From: Arenicella chitinivorans
GTDB lineage: Bacteria; Pseudomonadota; Gammaproteobacteria; Arenicellales; Arenicellaceae
NCBI RefSeq assembly: GCF_014651515.1
Contig: NZ_BMXA01000008.1
Span: 62,001 to 126,000 of the forward strand
DNA: 64,000 bases
Direction: 5' to 3'
Both the position numbers and the translations under genes were made by a program. The notes beneath the pieces are model-generated. The model worked only from the letters and a program-made list of their open reading frames with translations. It was not told where the DNA came from and did not search any database. Of this stretch, positions 60,992-64,000 are shown one piece after another; position 1 is the stretch's first letter, and every line of letters begins with the position of its first letter.

Positions 60992-62392
60992 CTATTCATC
61001 GAGCAGAAGGTCCAGCCAAGGCATCGCCAGCAATAGCCCAAGGGTAATCTCCACCGGTTGAAGCTCTGAGCTTAACGTAAAATACCCTCCCGTGGCAGAT
61101 TCACTCAATGTCAGACGCGCGGACTTACTAAAGTATCGCCGCCCTGGTTGCAAGAGTCCGCAGCCCGAGTCGCAGATAATTGCGATTGTCTGCGTATCTG
61201 CATTTGAAGGCGACTGATTCAGAACCGCTGTTGACTGATTCAATGGTTCCACGAGGACTCCGAGCGTCGTCGACGCCTGTCCGGGTGGAACCGCAAAGTC
61301 GGTGCTTGATATCAGTACTGGCTCGCTCTGCAATCCGTCTGGCACCAAGAACGATAGGTTATCTAGCTCACAGTTTTCCTGCGCACCAGTCCAAACACCA
61401 TAGTTCTGATCAAGACCGCAATGCACCCTATGTTGTTCTTTGTACACCAACACTTGGCCACGCACCGGAGAGGTTAGTTTCTGAGCGGGCCCTCGCAACA
61501 AATTAAGTTGAACTTCGCGGCGTTTAACCAGAGTTAGGTTTGTCGGCAACCGAAATTCATAATTGTCTTGATCCAGGGCGACCAAACCGTTTAACGCTGT
61601 TTCCAGTATGGGGTCGGGAACAGTAAATTTATAGGCCGAACTGACTGCGGTTGTCATCTCGTAAGGAGCATTGTCATGCGCCTGTTTGACCATCCAAGCT
61701 TGTGCAGTCAGGCCGTGAGCGCGACAGGTGGCCGAGGCGCACTGATAGCCTACCATCAGAGTGTAAGTATGCCCCGACCCATATGGCGTCAAGGTTATTG
61801 GCACTCGGAACGACGCACTCGCTTGCCCACGCTCGATTTGCACCGTTTGCGTAAAGCGAGAAAGGAACCAGATATCAGAGAAGCCCCAGCGCCGGTCGAC
61901 GAACACTGCGAGCTCGATCGCATCCGTAGCTTGTTGGGCCATCGGTAAAGACACTTCACCACGCAGATAAGAATACATGTGAATGAGCGTGAAGTTCGCG
62001 ATGTAGGATGACCGTCGGTCATGTTCACCGAACCGCTCCTGGTTCCCATGCGCGTCTCGAAAGTGAACTGTGCCAGTACGGGCATTTCCTTGGTCACACC
62101 CGTTCATGCACCGCAGATCCAACACAAAATAACCAAGCCCCTTATCCGCATCTGTCCAAGGAACAGACACCGAGTAACTCGTGCTTGATCTGCCAGCGGG
62201 AATTGTGATCGGTACGATCCTGCTGCTCGCAGGGTTATAAGGGTCAGCAATGATCTCGAGTTCGACTGATAAAGGGTACTCTGCTGAATCGCCGGGTGCG
62301 CGATTCACCGCACCACTGAAATTCACCATTTGCGCCCAAATCGCGGGACTGATCAAGTAAACAACAACACCTAACAAGAATCGATTTTTCAT
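60992..62392 (-). CDS. Secreted repeat protein with Cys-pair units
   Basis: 466 residues. Signal peptide ending near 'SPAIWAQ'. The rest is beta-rich and appears to contain three related units, each ending in a close Cys pair: 'LRCMNGCDQG' (95/99), 'YQCASATCRAHG' (218/223) and 'IICDSGCGLLQPG' (407/411). Each is preceded by a strand pattern like 'VQIERGQASASFRVPI' or 'FAVPPGQASTTLGVLV'. The pairs suggest disulfides in Ig-like or beta-sandwich domains. No family is recognised. It lies 48 bases after the MORN/C13 gene on the same strand and is probably its operon partner. Confidence 0.72.
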   Translation of the reverse strand: MKNRFLLGVVVYLISPAIWAQMVNFSGAVNRAPGDSAEYPLSVELEIIADPYNPASSRIVPITIPAGRSSTSYSVSVPWTDADKGLGYFVLDLRCMNGCDQGNARTGTVHFRDAHGNQERFGEHDRRSSYIANFTLIHMYSYLRGEVSLPMAQQATDAIELAVFVDRRWGFSDIWFLSRFTQTVQIERGQASASFRVPITLTPYGSGHTYTLMVGYQCASATCRAHGLTAQAWMVKQAHDNAPYEMTTAVSSAYKFTVPDPILETALNGLVALDQDNYEFRLPTNLTLVKRREVQLNLLRGPAQKLTSPVRGQVLVYKEQHRVHCGLDQNYGVWTGAQENCELDNLSFLVPDGLQSEPVLISSTDFAVPPGQASTTLGVLVEPLNQSTAVLNQSPSNADTQTIAIICDSGCGLLQPGRRYFSKSARLTLSESATGGYFTLSSELQPVEITLGLLLAMPWLDLLLDE

Positions 62393-62440
62393 TCTTCCTC
62401 GGGGCTTATTGGCCTCAAAAAAGATGTCAGTCTGACCCTG

Positions 62441-64000
62441 TTAGGGTCCTTCCATTTCACGCAGTTTGTCCACTATTTCTTTAGGGGCAGACAACTGGGG
62501 GTTAGACGGTTTAAGCTCCTCATCGTCCTCCCATTCTGCAATAAGTTTAGCCGCTTTTGGATAGGCATCCACCAAAGATAACGAGGCATTCTTAGCTAGC
62601 ACTTCTTGGAACAAAGCACGACCAAAATAGGTCATCTCTGAATCCTCCGAACACCCAAACGATTTACTCTTGCTGTCAGCGGCCGTGATCAACATCGTTG
62701 TCTCGTTCTTTAGCACTGGCACAAAACCACCCGAATAGCAGGCGGATACCATGAGCACTCGCCATTTAATACCCGCCAGATCAAGCATCGCCTTTAACTC
62801 AGATGGCGAAAGATTCGGCAGTTTAATGCTGTCGTGATTCAGGTAAAAATCATGTTCCGAAGATCCGTGACTGGTCATATACAAGAACAGCACATCCTGC
62901 TCAACATTCATCTTTTGACCTAACGCCTTCAAGGCATCAGCGATCGACTGCCGCGTCGCGAGCGGCCAGGCTTCAGCCGTCTCATGGTGATTCACCAGTA
63001 ATACGCTGTGATCTGCCGTGTCGTATCGCTGTGATAGTTGTTGTTGCACAAACTCAATCTCACGCCGGAATACGCTTTGAGAGCCATCACCAGCGATGCC
63101 AAGAAAGTAGGCCTGCGCTGTGTCAGATTCTGAATCGGGCAATCTGCTTAGCGCTTCGGATAATAATCTTTGGTGATGGGTTAGCGCCAGTTCGGCCTGT
63201 ACGTGTTGACGAAAACCGGACTCGGTATCATGCACCAACTTACCGCGTGACCACCTTCCACGTTGAATTTTTGCTTGTCCTGCTTCGGGCTCAGCCAAGG
63301 TCAATGTGCCTTGACCGTGATACTCACCGAAACTGAACTCGCCTTGATAGACATCCCCATTAGCCGCTGTGTAGGTACCATTGCCATCGAACTGGTTGTA
63401 GTCGAACTCGCCGACATAAGTACTACCATCTGACCCGAACCAACGGCCTTCACCGACCATCATGCCAGACTCAAACATGCCTTCAAGCCGGTTTCCATCT
63501 TCGCTGGTCAAACTACCTTTACCTTGGGGTTGCCACGCTTCGACTTCGCCTTTGTAAATGCTGCCATCGTACATCGAGAGCTCGGCTTGTCCGGTCAGGA
63601 CACCATCGACGAACGTGCCGCGATAGAACATATCGCCCTGTTTGAATTCACCGTCACCGTGATAATTTCCGCCCTGAAACTCACCACTGTAACTGCTGCC
63701 GTTTTCGTAGCTTACGCTGCCTTGACCATGATACAAGTTGGCTTTGAACCCGCCGGTATAGGATTCACCATCGGTTTTTGTATAAACACCTTCGCCTTCA
63801 AAGCTACCCATAACAAAGTCACCATTGTAGACATAGTCATCGGTTGTTAACTCACCTTTGCCGTGCATGTACCCATTTTGTAAACTGCCAACATACCGCG
63901 TAGACGTATCCTGGCTAATGACGGTGAATTCTCCGGTGGCCTGACCCTCGCGAAAATCTCCTTCCCAACGATCGCCATTAACAAACACCATCACTCCTGG
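62441..64000 (-). CDS. MORN-repeat protein with C13 (legumain-like) peptidase domain, 5' end missing
   Basis: At least 519 codons; the frame stays open to the window edge and the first MORN unit begins there, so the start lies outside. About eleven MORN repeats ('YTGGFKANLYHGQGSVSYEN' type) fill the first about 250 residues. After a helical linker comes a C13 peptidase domain: 'LFLYMTSHGSSEHDFYLN' with the catalytic His and 'VLMVSACYSGGFVPVL' with the catalytic Cys. MORN repeats bind membranes or proteins; C13 enzymes cleave after Asn/Asp or act as transamidases. The combination suggests a membrane-associated protease; substrate unknown. Confidence 0.85.
   Translation of the reverse strand, partial: PGVMVFVNGDRWEGDFREGQATGEFTVISQDTSTRYVGSLQNGYMHGKGELTTDDYVYNGDFVMGSFEGEGVYTKTDGESYTGGFKANLYHGQGSVSYENGSSYSGEFQGGNYHGDGEFKQGDMFYRGTFVDGVLTGQAELSMYDGSIYKGEVEAWQPQGKGSLTSEDGNRLEGMFESGMMVGEGRWFGSDGSTYVGEFDYNQFDGNGTYTAANGDVYQGEFSFGEYHGQGTLTLAEPEAGQAKIQRGRWSRGKLVHDTESGFRQHVQAELALTHHQRLLSEALSRLPDSESDTAQAYFLGIAGDGSQSVFRREIEFVQQQLSQRYDTADHSVLLVNHHETAEAWPLATRQSIADALKALGQKMNVEQDVLFLYMTSHGSSEHDFYLNHDSIKLPNLSPSELKAMLDLAGIKWRVLMVSACYSGGFVPVLKNETTMLITAADSKSKSFGCSEDSEMTYFGRALFQEVLAKNASLSLVDAYPKAAKLIAEWEDDEELKPSNPQLSAPKEIVDKLREMEGP

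Noticed and set aside
62434-62448. GACCCT/AGGGTC hairpin at the end of the MORN/C13 gene
   Set aside because: Short stem across the stop codon; the T-run on the minus strand is 11 bases away, so it is unlikely to terminate transcription.

Overview
The window looks like chromosomal DNA of a free-living, probably marine gammaproteobacterium of moderate GC (by eye near 50%). The support is synteny: pilMNOPQ-aroK divergent from a PBP1A gene, gltBD next to hemE, and topA-smg-dprA-LysM / def-fmt-rsmB-DUF4390-ntrYX-trkAH are gene orders known from gammaproteobacteria. No tRNA, rRNA, insertion sequence, prophage or CRISPR array was seen. Genus cannot be fixed from this sequence.

Layout. 1-2079 (minus): a BlaI-type repressor, an M56/M23 membrane metallopeptidase fusion and the start of a polysaccharide deacetylase. 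2228-7286: a sulfotransferase, a lipoprotein, YceI, an amino-acid permease, a DUF1415 protein and a TPR protein. 7362-11437: a YbbAP-type ABC system divergent from a TesA-like esterase. 11685-20271: a phosphatase, hemE, gltD, gltB and aroK, with a long non-coding gap between aroK and gltB where related genomes carry aroB. 20437-28440: pilMNOPQ and the divergent mrcA. 28527-34371 (minus): topA, smg, dprA and a LysM protein. 34581-44424 (plus): def, fmt, rsmB, a DUF4390 gene, ntrY, ntrX, trkA and trkH.

44536-51179: a DUF2853 protein, a lipid A acyltransferase and an exported MsrB, then a three-gene c-type cytochrome operon (diheme cytochrome, MauG/CcpA-like peroxidase, parallel beta-helix protein with a C-terminal cytochrome domain) beside a membrane-anchored AraC-family regulator. 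51180-51817 is a 638-base non-coding region rich in dyad motifs. 51818-64000: a four-helix membrane protein with a TRIC channel, a DUF442 phosphatase-like protein, an S9 peptidase, a LuxR regulator fused to an apparently inactive alpha/beta hydrolase, DAHP synthase, an SRPBCC-like exported protein, an MFS transporter, a secreted repeat protein and a MORN-repeat/C13-peptidase protein cut by the window edge.

Most of the window is housekeeping. The most unusual material is the M56/M23 wall-sensing cassette, the beta-helix/cytochrome operon, the MORN-C13 plus secreted repeat pair, the LuxR-pseudohydrolase, an NtrX without the sigma-54 contact loop, and the structured non-coding stretch upstream of gltB.
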